Positions 28,431-39,424 of a DNA stretch of 39,424 bases are shown here, piece by piece. Below the pieces are notes generated by a model. It saw only the letters and a list, made by a program, of their open reading frames with translations. It had not been told where the DNA came from and did not search any database. The stretch is taken from NCBI GenBank assembly GCA_001566295.1, contig KQ964299.1, positions 1 through 39,424 on the forward strand. The letters are read 5' to 3'. The position numbers and the translations under genes were made by a program. Origin of the DNA: Microdochium bolleyi. Its lineage: Eukaryota > Ascomycota > Sordariomycetes > Xylariales > Microdochiaceae. Within the stretch, counting starts at the first letter, position 1, and every line of letters begins with the position of its first letter.

Positions 28431-31400
28431 CCTGCTGCGTGTGAAAATACTCCTGGCATGGGTGTGACGCTGAGTTGAGGTGTTTGGCCAGACCTGCGGA
28501 TTTTGGTTCACGACAGCATTCACCCTCGAAGCAAGATCTCATTGTCAGCCGCCGAGAGATTGCTCACGCCGTGATTTTCAGACCCGGAATGTCTAACCAT
28601 AAGAAATCGAACATTTGCTATTCCTCTATTGATGTGCTGCTTTTACCTGCATAGAGCTAAGCTTCAGGCTGTCCAGCTTCACGGCGCAATAGTCAACTTG
28701 ACTCAATATCCGCGTACGTTTCAGCACAACTTAGCCGCCAAAACCCCTTGATCGCTTCCAACATGGTTCTTCCGTAATCTGGCGCTCTATATATCATTCA
28801 ACATACCTAAAATTATGAACGAGCTCCCAAACGTGAATTCTGATGAACTTTGCACCCTGTTTTGCGGGGTTTACGCCTCTGCTTTCGATAACGTTGCGCT
28901 CACGCGTTTGTTTCTGCATGTCGTGCTTCGCTTATTTCTGGATTTTTTTCTGGCATTATATTTAGGTACTTTATGAGTATTTAGACAAATACAGGAAGCT
29001 TAGGCTCTGAAAAAAGACTCCAGAGCTCGATGAACTTTGTAAGCTGTCATGCCTGGATGCAATTATGGCTGCGCGTCTTGGTCGTTTAGCTGTGCTTGCT
29101 GCTTTAGTGACGAGCACTTGTTAATATTCAAAGTGCTGAATTGGACGAACTAGGAAATCAGCAATCCCAACAAGGTAGTGACTGCACCAAGTGAAGCTAA
29201 AACTTACCAATTCTATGACTGGCGTTCTTAGCCCAAAAGACCTTTCTCGCTTTTATAACAGTCTGTACAGATCAAACAAGTGTGCGGGTCATTTTTTGTC
29301 GCCGCTTGTATAGAGATCTTTAAGCTCTCAATTTCTTTCTACCTCAGACAATCATATGAAGATGAAATGAAGTCTATTCGTAAACAATGAGATTACTCTA
29401 CTCTCCTCTATGATATCTGACCCTGGCCTGCGGATCGAGAACTATATATAATTCAAGATCTCGCTGTAGTATTTCCAATGATCTACTTAAAGCTACTTAC
29501 CTGTAACTCTTAACATTCAAACAGATTAGGTCATACCTTTGGTCGCCGTATAATCACGGAAGTGCGTCTACGTGCGTTTTAATTGATCTACCTTTTACAG
29601 ATGCTTTCGATATGTATTATTTATTCAAGAAGCATAGCGGTAGGTAGGTGCTACTACTTAACGGATTATAATTTTTAGGTACGTCCGCTATGTGACTCAT
29701 CATTTCTTGATACTGTTTGCCCTGCAGTCCTTTCTCTCATTTACATTGATACTATGGAAGTTTACCCTATTGAGAAATCGCATTTAAGCATTTAGGAAGT
29801 AAATAGCTAGATACCGGACATTTCATACCTTGCAGCATGAAACTTATGGAAACACTTATTGTTTTGCTATCCACATGAAACCACCATCTTGGAGTAGCTG
29901 TTGAGATTTTATTCATAGACAGAAAGTATAGATTAGGTTTAAGGTACTCAGAGAGAATCATGTATGTATGTATGCCTGTACGGGTGGGTTATTGAGTTAA
30001 ATTGAGATACCAGATAAAATAGTAATTATGAGTTTTTGCTGTACAGTTTCTAGTGGATAACTACTTATAACAAATACATGAGGGTATCATAGATTCGGTT
30101 AACTATTTACTAGTATCTGTGCTTCACTATAAATTGAGAACCTTGATTATGAAACAAACCACAAGTCCTGGTCAGCGCTGATAAAGGAGCGCCTGCAATT
30201 CCCTCATGATGTCGGGAACTCGGATTTTGGATCACCTTTGGGAGTAGCCAAGACATTGTTTGTTGGACCTGGCTAATAGAACGCAAAGACTCTGATGAAA
30301 TGGAAATAGTGTCGAAGATCATTAAAGTTACTTAAAGTGGTTTTCAGTGCAAACAGTATTAATTATACGTTAACAACACGAGAGAAGAAGTAAGATATAC
30401 ATTGCACTTATTGCTTACCATGTGCAAGTCCAAGGATGAATCAGTATTGAAGACAACAATAACCCCACCATGTTTCACGGTCAAGGGGACTATTTTTTTA
30501 CTTACGACTACTGTCAAGACCTAGCTACCAGTACCATCCTTCAGCCCACTCATCTTTTTAGGATTTCCCTACTTTAGAAATCACATTTTTGAATAAACAA
30601 GATCGAGAGACTCGCTGTTGTTGGTCTCTGTATAATGAAAAAAAGCGCCGCAACGGTGAGGCGAGGCTGTTTGCCTCCGCAGTGTCTTAGGCCCGAAGAT
30701 TGGCTATCCACTTTACATCGACGATTCCATACCGACGAAAATCAAGACAGTATCGTAAGAACATGCTTAATTGGATATGTACTACCCTTTCTCTTCACAA
30801 AGAAAAAGCAATAGCAAGCAAGTAGCTTGATCTGCTTTATGTATATATCGGAGGACTGCTGTAATTCTAAGACACGGGCAGATAATTGAGTACCGGTTGT
30901 ATAGGTCTATACAGGCTGTAACATCTTGTCCTTCAGATTGAAATAATATTATTGATATGTATAGAAAGTGGAAATCTGAAAACCGCTACAATATCCTTTC
31001 AATTGATACCACCAGTACGAGAGAAACATCTTAAAATTCTCTCTCTGCGGAGCACGTTAAGCTACTAGTGTTGAAAGAGAGTTGTGCGGTTCGCACAAAA
31101 ATAAAAAGCGAGGTTTATGGAATCTTCGGCCTCAATCGAGTTGTTAAATTCCTAAATGAGCATGCACTTTTGCGATAGTTGGTTGTGAAATTCTTGTGAT
31201 ATTGACTGAAACGTATTGATAATGTGCACTTGAAAACTATGTTAGATTCTTGCGAAGAGCGGAAGTCGAAGAAGCAGATCATTATTACTCGTATCTCGAT
31301 ACGTAACAAGACTGGAAGATCTTCAAGTAGGTCGGGTGATCAGACTTTGGAAGGTATTGTTCTAGGTATAATTATCCGCGCTTCAATTTGCGCTTCAATC

Positions 31401-34290
31401 TTAGTTCAAAACTCAACTCTTTTGCCCATATATCATTACCAATCAGGAAGTTTAGGATTAACGGTTCTAGCATTGTAAAAAGCTAAACTGTCTATAATAT
31501 GAGTTAGTCAATCAGACGTCAGGACAATTTCAGTCCGTACACTATCCCTATGCCATAAACTACAGAAAATAACTCGAAAGGGTAGCCTTCTATCCTAAAG
31601 ATTTCTATCTTTTAAGCTAACTTGTTACTCAATACTCCTTCCTCGCTGAGAACAATTACTGGCATATGGAATACATTATGTAGAGGAAATGGAGACTAAT
31701 GCGAGTTGAGATGTACTGGGTATCTCAAGTACGCATACTCCTGGAAAACTAGATACAGTCTTCTTTACAACACAGAAAAACTTAATTATTATCTTAGATC
31801 AAAAGTATCTTGGATGCTAGCTCAATATTTCTTCTCTTAAGTAGACAACTACGTCCTAGAAATAATGGAAATGCTGAAATACATAATCTGCTATTATAAA
31901 TAGTGGCACTTGGAGTATCAATCACAAAAATAGACCATCAATAAAACTACCTAATACTAATCGATTCACTATTCAACTAATGTTGTTTGTTCTTTACGCT
32001 CTGTCTACCATGCATGTTTAGTTTAACCCCACAACCATGTCCGTCCTATACTACTTTAGAATAGCTTGGTACTTACTCTATTCAGACTCTGGCCTTGTGA
32101 CGAGCCGTGCAAGGGGGAGATATAATAAATTATCAGATCGTCCACAGAAGTAGTGGACTGTCGTATTCAAGTCTTTTCCCAGAATGTTTCGTTTTGGACA
32201 ATACTGTCCTCAGTCTTGGGATATACTGAATGCCTAGAAGCACTCACTACTCCATAGCAGTTAATCCACTAAGATGAGTAAAACTGACAGCCACATGTAC
32301 GATACTTGTTCCCATGCAAAACGAGTAAGGTGCTACCACACGCTCATGTTGATCACTAATGCAAGGCGGGTCAACAACGCGTCTCTAGGTTAAGCTAAGT
32401 ATAATCATTGTGAATCCCTATTGTCTTTTCACAAGGTTCATCAGAGCAATAACTTCGACGGGTATACTTAATGGTTAGGTTCGCAATACATTCGTCTGAT
32501 GTCGCGGAGGGAGGGGGGGGGGGTTGTGAAGTTGTACATCGTTATCACGCAGCGTTTTGTCGTAACGAGATATTTGCGTGTTATCGAAAACCGGTGGTAC
32601 ACGCGTCGAAGTTTCCAAGCACCATTTTCAAATTTCACTTGAACGGAGGAAACAGACATACTGTTATGGATCCATTACTCATTAGTAAAATGATCATACA
32701 GCTTCTTAATCGGAAAAGGTCACTTACAATTAGTTCTAGCAAAGAGGGTTTCCTAGCCAAATGCTAACATTATCCTTCTGGGGAGGGATAGTCTCACGAT
32801 TACTACTGAATTAATATTCCTTTGCTATCGAACGCGAGTTTTGTCGAGTCAATACTTAATAGTGTGCTGCCGCGTGACTAATACAGCCCACGTCGCAATC
32901 AAGTTGTACGTAGCTTTCTATGAAGAACGATGCATTACTTGTATTATGCTTACTAGCGATTGTCTTTTAGTGAGGGCACAGCGAGTCATGATTCTCTAGA
33001 CTTCGGTTTAACTAGTGGCGTTTAGAAATGCGAGAGCTTTAATTCTGAATGTCAAATACTTACTTGGTGTATGCATTAAGGTCTACAAGATTGGAGCCGC
33101 ATCTCCTCCGCATGCCTTGAATAATGATAGGAATGAGCTTTTAACTTTGTTTTTGTCAAGACCAAATTAAATCAATGGACTCAAAATACCTAGGTTGTAG
33201 TATAGATCCGGAAGTGCCTATTGATTGACTTGCTCTATGCTTATTTTGTCAAGATCGTCAAATGCTAGGATTTCAGTGTGATGCTAAAAACCACTGCTGA
33301 TATTTATCAATATGTTCTCTCCTTGCTCTACTTACATTATTTTGTTTACGTTATAGAAGCTGTCAACTGCATTTGTGTAGGGTCGTAGCTTTTTGCATAC
33401 ACATATAGACATGCTGCGGCTACTATTGTTCCGTGGGTAGCTAATGTGAGAAATAGTGACAAGTGATCTTCGATGTAAACATACTCAGAGAAAGCTACTC
33501 GTGACGTGACTTAGTATCTTAATTTCCCACTGATTAACTTATCCATTGTTTCATTGTTTATAATGGGTAAGTTACCTAATGGAGTCAAGAGGAAAAGTCA
33601 GTAGCCCTTTGTATAAAGTACAAGTCGTCTTACCATACTGATTCATGGTGTATTCCAGATATAATGCGTGCAATTCGCGACGCTAGAAGTGGGATGTCTT
33701 AGTCTGTCTAGCTGCAGCGTCTCTTCTACCATAGGCCTTGTGATTAAATGAAAGAATCGTCGTGTTTTGTAATTTGGAGCCTATGGCAGACAAAACTGTA
33801 TATTTTTTAGCATGCAGAGCAAAGAATAAGGATACTTTCCATCAACTTCTTTGTGGGCAGCTAGATATAAGAGGACTATATATATCATCATAGGAAGTCC
33901 AGTAAACGTTGTCTTATGGTCAATTCGTAGCAGTAAGAATATAGCATCATAATGTTGGTCCTTGATTATAGAAATGTTATGTAAAATTGATGCAGTGAGA
34001 AAGTACGTTTTATCTGAATTGTGAAGTTACAGTTACTTGCTCTCACGTGAGATAAGTGTTGCTCAAAAGTACGGTCTAATATCGTCCTGATTAATTGTCA
34101 TGCAAAACAATGTTTGTCGTCAGTTATTAAGTGGTCCCCTCTTGAAACTCGACCATCCTCTTGTATTATTACTGTCATCACACCTACTATCTCATATGCC
34201 TTCAGACCTACTCCATTTACCTGGTAACCCTCAAATCAGGTAACTTATTCGAAATAGAGTCCTATTTTATATAGGCATTAACTCGTTTCT
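28430..34290. other. AT-rich gene-free block
   Basis: About 5.9 kb of clearly higher AT content than the rest, with stops in every frame and no frame above about 100 codons. No coding similarity or terminal repeat was seen. Small features only: a GTATGTATGTATG run near 29962 and an 11-G run at 32513-32523. The change in composition is abrupt at both ends. It looks like an AT-rich compartment made of old, heavily mutated repeat DNA next to the LINE. Confidence 0.7.
32513..32523. repeat. Poly-G run of 11
   Basis: An isolated G homopolymer inside the AT-rich block. Confidence 0.9.
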
Positions 34291-34489
34291 TGTGGCTACC
34301 AACTTCTTACTGAAACAGGCATGCAGCTCGTCCCTGAAAGCAATCTCTGAAGCATTCGCGACAGCACATATGGGAGTAGCTATCGAACCAGTCATCACTG
34401 AGGCTAATAATACAGGGCACTATGACTTATTCGACCGCTGGTCCGCTTTCACTGCAATAATCTCTAGAGCAGTCAATAGGGGTTTCGAT

Positions 34490-35211
34490 TACAGGAGCTG
34501 TTTAGTCTTACGGATTTCTTGGGGATGGTCAGTAGAGGACGCTTCATTAGGTGGCAATGCATTAGGGTCCCCGCGGAGGCACAGGGGTATCTGTCGTACG
34601 CGGAGGTTCTTCGGTTTTTGGTCCCAGGCTTCCCCGAATAATGCGGGGCAGTGGATTTGGCTTCGGTAGATTGGGGTGAGGGGTTTTACCCGATCAGAGA
34701 AAATTTCACGGAGTATCATTTCTTCTTAGTAGGCAGTCACTTTTGCGGGGTGCCAGGACGGTTTGTGCTCGAAAGAGTAGGGCAGGTAGGTTTTCCAGAG
34801 GCACCACACGGCGTTTCTGTAGAGGAGTTTCCAGCGTTGCGCTGGAGGGCCTTTTAGCCGTGGCCGACAGCCATTTGTACAGCTACCTCGCCCATATCTT
34901 TAGGGCGTTGGAAGGTAATGGAAAAGACGGAGAGGATCTTCTGGACCGAATCCCAGACTGTGTGGGACACTGAGCATTCGACTCAGATGTGGTGTAGGGA
35001 GAATCCACAGGAGTGGATTGGGCAGTTTTGGTTGTTGGTTGGAATCCTTGTGGGTTCGGTTCCGGTGCGGGCTTTTTGGTGGAGGATGCCCGAGAGTAAG
35101 TTGCCTGCCTTGGGTACTGCAGATTGGCTTCTGGCTACTCTCCATATTTGGGAGTATGTTACTCTGATGTTTGTTGTATATCGTGCGGTGGGCGTCCACA
35201 TGGCCTTGCAC
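34490..35211 (-). pseudogene. LINE zf-RVT region and C-terminal remnant
   Basis: One minus-strand frame reads NCPIHSCGFSLHHI, a stop, then VECSVSHTVWDSVQKIL. This matches the Cys/His cluster and the following C-x-VSxxVWDWVxxL stretch of zinc-binding RVT regions. A W-rich LWKTYLPY-like part follows in another frame. Confidence 0.65.
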
Positions 35212-35535
35212 GTTTTAGCCAGGGTGTTTGTTCCGGGGGTTAACTTACATGCGAGGAGGCTCTTGTATGCGACGTTGAAGGATATATTTTCGAGGCTAAC
35301 CTCAGTCCGCTCGCTACGGGTTGCTAGGTCTGGTCCGGGAATTGTAAATGGGGTTTGTAGTGCGTTCAGTGCGATTTTCGGAGCAGGGGGGATATCGTTA
35401 AGGAGGTTAATTATGGCCTTTCTCGGGTTTGTTTGATCTTAAAGCACAAGGCTCCCTCTCTGTTTGCGTATTATTGTGTTGGACTGCAATCGCTGGGTGG
35501 CTACCAGATGTTCGTGGTGGGATTTCGTAGGTGAT

Positions 35536-35556
35536 GTAAAATAAAATAAAATAAAA
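35536..35556. repeat. Short (AAAAT)n tract
   Basis: About four units of TAAAA. It lies inside the LINE but on the wrong strand to be its tail. Confidence 0.8.
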
Positions 35557-35686
35557 AGTTGTCTTCGTTGTTCGTCGATTTAAACTTACTTGGGTTATAA
35601 CGGGCGCATGATACCTTCCAGTTGAGAATTCAGTTCAGCCGGAAAGTGTGTGACATGTCCAAACCAACAGGTTCAGTTGTGCACAG

Positions 35687-36343
35687 TCAATCACTGCGGA
35701 AATATTGACGTGGTTTTTCAGTGGTAATATAAATTCTTCGAGGAGGCAGACCCAGAGTAAGTTTGGGTGTTTTGGGGTTTGGCGTAGTTGGAGATGGTTG
35801 TAGCTTCAGTAGTTGTTTGAAGGTCATGGCAGCCAACCCTACCTCGCTTGGCTTGTGACACGCGAGCAGGTCTCGTTCGAGGCTTATGTTTGTCATCCCA
35901 GATTAATTTAAAGTACTCTTAATTCAGGCCATATTTTATTAGACATCTTACAGCATATCGTAGGATAGACATTCTAGGGTATTTGCAATCGTTACTCTGC
36001 CTTTGGGGGACAGGTGGCATTTTAGCTATCCACCGATTGATTTCTTGAAGAGCTGGCCGGTGCAGTTCCAGATATCTTGTGTTTGTTATTCAATATCCAG
36101 TCCGACTGGTGTAAGAAGGTGGGTGTCTTAGTCTGAGTGGCTGACTTGTTCGACGCCCTGCATATTTATAAGTAACACAATGCCGATTGAGGGAAGGCTG
36201 GTTTTGTCCCAATTTAATTCCTCCCCTGAGGCCCGGTCGCATTCCTCTAGGATGTTTGACGCCGTGTTTGCGTCTCCTTGGTTTTGTAGTACAATAACCA
36301 TGTCTTCTGCGTACATCAAGGTTTTTACTGTCTGGCCATTCAT
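35687..36343 (-). pseudogene. LINE reverse transcriptase remnant
   Basis: At 36343-36128 the frame has KTLMYAEDMVIVLQNQGDAN followed by ASGEELNWDKT. This is the RT motif with the catalytic YADD changed to YAED, followed by the NxxKT motif. Nearer 35900 another frame has FKLIWDDKHKPR, resembling the FIWxxKxPR segment after the RT thumb. Confidence 0.8.
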
Positions 36344-37212
36344 TTGGACAATGGTTGTAGGCAGTGCGCTAAGCTTCTGGGTACTTGAAGCTTTCGCAGA
36401 ACTGTCGCAAGCTTTTTCTTATCAGGTGAATTCCTTCAGGGGCACCTTTTATATTTGGCTACCAGGCCTTGGACTGTTCTGATATTATCGTCAATTGGAC
36501 ATTCAAGGAGGAAGGCGCTTGGGTGGTTCCGGAGGTCGCTGCCCTGGGCAGTGACCAGGAGTGTGTCATTATATTTTCTGCAAAGAGTTTGTAGCCCCAG
36601 TTCATTACGGTGTGCTTTGTAGTCCTTGGGGGTTATTGTGTGCCCCCTCTGTTTTTGTACATGATGAATACTACTCCAGTGGTGAATCCGGAGTGGGTTT
36701 GCCTTGCAGAGCTCCATTCATCATGTTCGTGAGGAGTTGGGTAATTGATTTATTTATTGTGGTTTTGTGGCCTTTAATGAGGAGGGATTTATTAGAATTC
36801 GGCAGAAAAGCCGTCGGGTGATTTGCCGAGTTTTGATCTTGATCGCTTCAATTACTTCGGCTGTGATGTTGGGGCACTGAGAGTGCGCGTTAGTATTCCG
36901 TCGTGGTAGGGGTTTGGAGTCCTTTCAGCATATTTAGCTGGTCGGCGTAGACACTTGGTTTTCCATTAAAGTAGGCAGGCTTCTTGTCGTTCAATTACGG
37001 TTATTTGCCTCTCTAAGTGATGATCTGGGTGTTCTGGGTTGCGCTGTTTCCACAGGTTGGTTTTGCGCTTCGTAATTTAGCGTCATATTTTGCTGTTCCC
37101 TATCCGCCGGTCCTTCTCTTTGAGAGATCTTCACATTGTGTCTAGTTGACATATAGGTTTTTGGAGTGGATGGGGTGATAATCGAGATGGTCCCGTTTTG
37201 GTCCCGTTTACG

Positions 37213-37600
37213 TCAGGATGCTTGAGCGAGTGGATTTGAGCCTCCAGCGGCCCAAGCCCCTCTCTCGCTCGGTAGTTGTGAGGTCATTGTTACAGCTCTG
37301 TGGTCAAGGTCATCCATTCCTAAGGGTGGGAGATCCCAGTCGTTTGTGTCATTGATTAGGGTGGCTTTTACGTAGATTTGGTTAAGTCGTGACGCTACTT
37401 CTCTATTCACATCAAATGTGAAAAGTTTGGGCGGGGTTTCATTGCAGCCCAGGTGGTCTATGAGGACGTGATTTTTCGTAGGTCTGATTCTGGAGGCTCG
37501 GTCACGTTTAGTAAGGGTAAGGTTCCATCCAGTCTCCTCCGATCATATCGGCAGGGGTAAGTTATTGGGTTTTCGTCAAGCGCGTTGGTCGTATCCTCAA
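37213..37600 (-). pseudogene. LINE endonuclease remnant
   Basis: At 37410-37213 the frame reads SRLNQIYVKATLIN...WDLPPLGMDDLDHRAVTM, matching the SRLDRIYV...SDHRPV end of LINE endonucleases. Upstream, DRRRLDGTLPLLNVTEPPE resembles the GDFNVTEDPxDR segment. Confidence 0.7.
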
Positions 37601-38490
37601 GCCAGAATGCGATCTTCAGGCTTCGCCGGGATGTAGACGGACATGAGAGTAAGGTCTTTTCAGGAGTTTGGCTTTTTTTCTTGCCATGCCTCAGGGAGCT
37701 GGAGTTAGAGCATTGTGCCGTCTGGTTCGATTCTGGGGCTCGAGTAGACTCCAGGGAGCGTGGGCTGCGTTGCAATGGTGTTCCACCGTCAGTACCAGTC
37801 TGTGAGACTGATTCCGACAGCGCTTGGTTGTTATCGAGGGATCGGTTTGACGTTGATTGCAGGGGCTCCTTACGGGCTTTCTTGTAGTGGTCGGTGTCGC
37901 GGTTCGAGTCGGATACGACTTGTTCGGAGGCGGCCGACGGGGCGTGCTTTCGTTTGGATAGGGCGAGGAATGGGGGTTTCGGCCTCTTCCTTTTGCCCGT
38001 TATAGCGTTTCGAGGTGTGCCTGCGGGGTGGAATGGCAGGCTATCCAGCACCACAACTTCGGCAATTTCTTCCGCAGAGGCTTCACGATCTGTCGCCGTG
38101 GTAGTGCTGGATCCGGCCTCCCGGCCCCTTCGGGCCTGTTCGTCAGTAGGGCTTCGGCTGGGTTTAGAGAGTATCTCTTCTACCTGATGGTGCTTTCCTT
38201 CCTGACGGCATCATTCTTTTTAGCCCGTTGCTGAGCTATTCGCCTCTTCTGTCCTTCGACTCGTTCCTCGTGATCCTCAACGTCTATTGCGAAACCACCA
38301 GGCACTGTAATATCTGGCCACTCATGTCCGGATGGCGAGGACGCGGTAGGACGAGTGTTGGGGTGGCTACTTGGTTGTGTGGTTGTTTTATTGGCGGCCA
38401 GAGCCGGAAACCAGTCTTCGCTGGAGTTGGTAAACAATGCTGGGAGAAAGCTGTTTGCAACATCAGATTTACGCTTCGCGGCGTGCATAG
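37601..38490 (-). pseudogene. LINE ORF1-like remnant
   Basis: Two minus-strand frames (38488-38180 and 38054-37601) are basic, Ser/Pro-rich and disordered, as in LINE ORF1 proteins. Examples are KRKRPKPPF and SKRKHAPSAASEQ. No zinc knuckles are seen. They are assigned by position before the endonuclease. Confidence 0.5.
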
Positions 38491-38714
38491 GGCACTTAAT
38501 ATTGATTCAGCCAGTCCTCGTGGCCATTCATGCCTGATCTCAAAAGACTTTTCTGGAGCCTGCACTGCTGTGGGTCGGAACAAACCTCCTAGAACGCAAC
38601 TGCTCCTGGACAAGAGCAGGTCTTTGGTACAGCAACGGCCACCCCGAATTAGTCGATTCAACAAACATATCTTTGACTGGCTTGCGGATACATTCGCCTT
38701 CGAGTTCCCCTTCA

Positions 38715-38744
38715 AACCTGATGGGCTGTTACAGCCATCAGGTT
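38715..38744. repeat. Long near-perfect hairpin
   Basis: AACCTGATGG pairs with CCATCAGGTT, and inside it CTGT pairs with ACAG around a single T, with one bulged G. It lies at the presumed 5' border of the LINE. Confidence 0.85.
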
Positions 38745-38750
38745 AAACTA

Positions 38751-39424
38751 GATCCTAGGAGGAGTACGCAGGAGAAGACACGTCCATTCTGGTACCCGAC
38801 TAGCAGGCACTCCGGAATGCCGAATAGGTTGCGCAGCTACATTGACCCGCCGGTGAAACTCTATCAGAAACTCTGATAGAGCTCGTCCGGCATGTATTGC
38901 AGACAGCAGTATCGAATGTCTTTCCGAGAGCCGACTGCAATTGCAAACATTATCAAAACCATGACATTGTCCCAGAGTGGCTCGGATGCTTCGCAGCCTT
39001 CTTACGTTCCTGGGCCTCTGGGAAGGTCTTCCACTCGGCAGCATTCGCAAGCATACGGCTTTGCACTGCGAAGAAGAGCTGGTCAACTCTTTCTGGGCAC
39101 GCATTCAGTACAACTGAGAGCTGGGCTGCATTAACACGGAGCCTTGTTAACTTCGCCACAGTACAACATGTCCACTTGTACCAGCACTCAGTCGTAATGA
39201 TTGCAGAGTTATCTGTACCGTCTTTGGCAATGGCGCTTTGTTCCCAGGAGATCACATGACGTATCGCAGCATCCAGCATAGTATGCGGCTGCAAGTGGTA
39301 GTTTGTAGCATTAGACCTTTCTATGCAAATAACGTACTCCACAAGTGGGTGGATCACCCAAGTAGATGGATCAGCCCCCCGCCATTTGCGTACGGGTATT
39401 CTTCCTTCATCATTTTCTCAACTT
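38751..39424. other. Right-edge region, unassigned
   Basis: A minus-strand frame of 134 codons (39357-38953) could continue in another frame from about 38960 to 38750. Neither part is recognised. It may be extra LINE 5' sequence or part of a gene cut by the window end. Confidence 0.35.
38859..38881. repeat. Hairpin with 9-bp stem
   Basis: CTCTATCAG and CTGATAGAG are exact reverse complements with a 5-base loop. Confidence 0.9.

Larger units (their letters stand above)
34300..38750 (-). mobile_element. Degenerate LINE (non-LTR retrotransposon)
   Basis: Remnants of LINE domains occur on the minus strand in the expected order: a basic, disordered ORF1-like segment (about 38490-37650), an apurinic-type endonuclease (about 37600-37210), a reverse transcriptase (about 36900-35690), and the zf-RVT region with its C-terminal extension (about 35210-34490). 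The frame changes many times and stops are frequent, so the element is dead. Both borders are approximate, and no target-site duplication or tail was identified. It resembles fungal LINEs with endonuclease, RT and zf-RVT. Confidence 0.85.

Noticed and set aside
28430..34290. AT-rich block as a centromere
   Set aside because: Only about 6 kb is AT-rich and nothing in the sequence identifies centromeric function.
34918..35436. Plus-strand ORF of 172 codons
   Set aside because: The opposite strand encodes the LINE zf-RVT region; the plus-strand frame has no other support.
35536..35556. (AAAAT)n tract as the 3' tail of the LINE
   Set aside because: The LINE runs on the minus strand and its zf-RVT region lies beyond this tract, so it cannot be the tail.
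1..39424. CRISPR array, bacterial operons or ribosome binding sites
   Set aside because: Spliceosomal introns and TATA promoters show a fungal nuclear genome; no repeat-spacer pattern was seen.

Overview
The window reads as nuclear DNA of a filamentous ascomycete (Pezizomycotina). Evidence: introns of about 44-63 nt with GTAAGT/GTGAGT-type donors and CTGAC/CTAAC-like branch sites, TATA boxes 50-110 bp before ATGs, a fungal HND/DFD-type kinase, and a decayed fungal LINE. The genus cannot be told. No housekeeping gene is recognised. Most genes look lineage-specific, and only two have a clear family: a Ulp1-type (C48) cysteine peptidase and a protein kinase. Exon models come from splice signals and paralogue comparison made by eye.

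Layout. 0.8-9.2 kb: gene-dense. It holds an unknown 234-aa protein; a tiny three-exon gene (80 aa); the convergent pair B1/C1; two unknown spliced minus-strand genes (E, F); a small plus-strand gene (G) convergent with the kinase; and a doubtful small Cys-containing ORF. 9.3-11.8 kb: a five-exon C48 peptidase-like gene with an E/Q/S/P repeat tract and two copies of a SUMO-interaction-like IINVED motif. 12.0-14.5 kb: a GC-palindrome-rich gap, a possible D-family fragment (D4), and gene J (internal repeat), which overlaps D4 tail-to-tail. 15.3-16.7 kb: the second convergent pair, B2/C2. 17.9-25.2 kb: a triplicated family (D3, D2, D1) with shared promoter and upstream sequence. D2 and D1 form the arms of a large imperfect inverted duplication; D2 and D3 look damaged. 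26.2-27.4 kb: an unknown 411-aa gene (I) with a 9-bp minisatellite in its leader. 28.4-34.3 kb: an AT-rich block without genes. 34.3-38.75 kb: a degenerate minus-strand LINE (ORF1-like, endonuclease, reverse transcriptase and zf-RVT remnants). 38.75-39.4 kb: unassigned.

The strongest candidate for something undescribed is the B-C module. Two unrelated unknown proteins are encoded tail-to-tail and present twice, 12.5 kb apart. Intron positions match, the middle exon of C is exactly 160 nt in both copies, its second intron is exactly 52 nt in both, and the coding ends overlap by 14 nt or are 1 nt apart. This suggests the pair was duplicated as a unit and may work as a unit. The D family, with a promoter kept in all copies and a coiled coil that grows by a 21-bp repeat, is the second.
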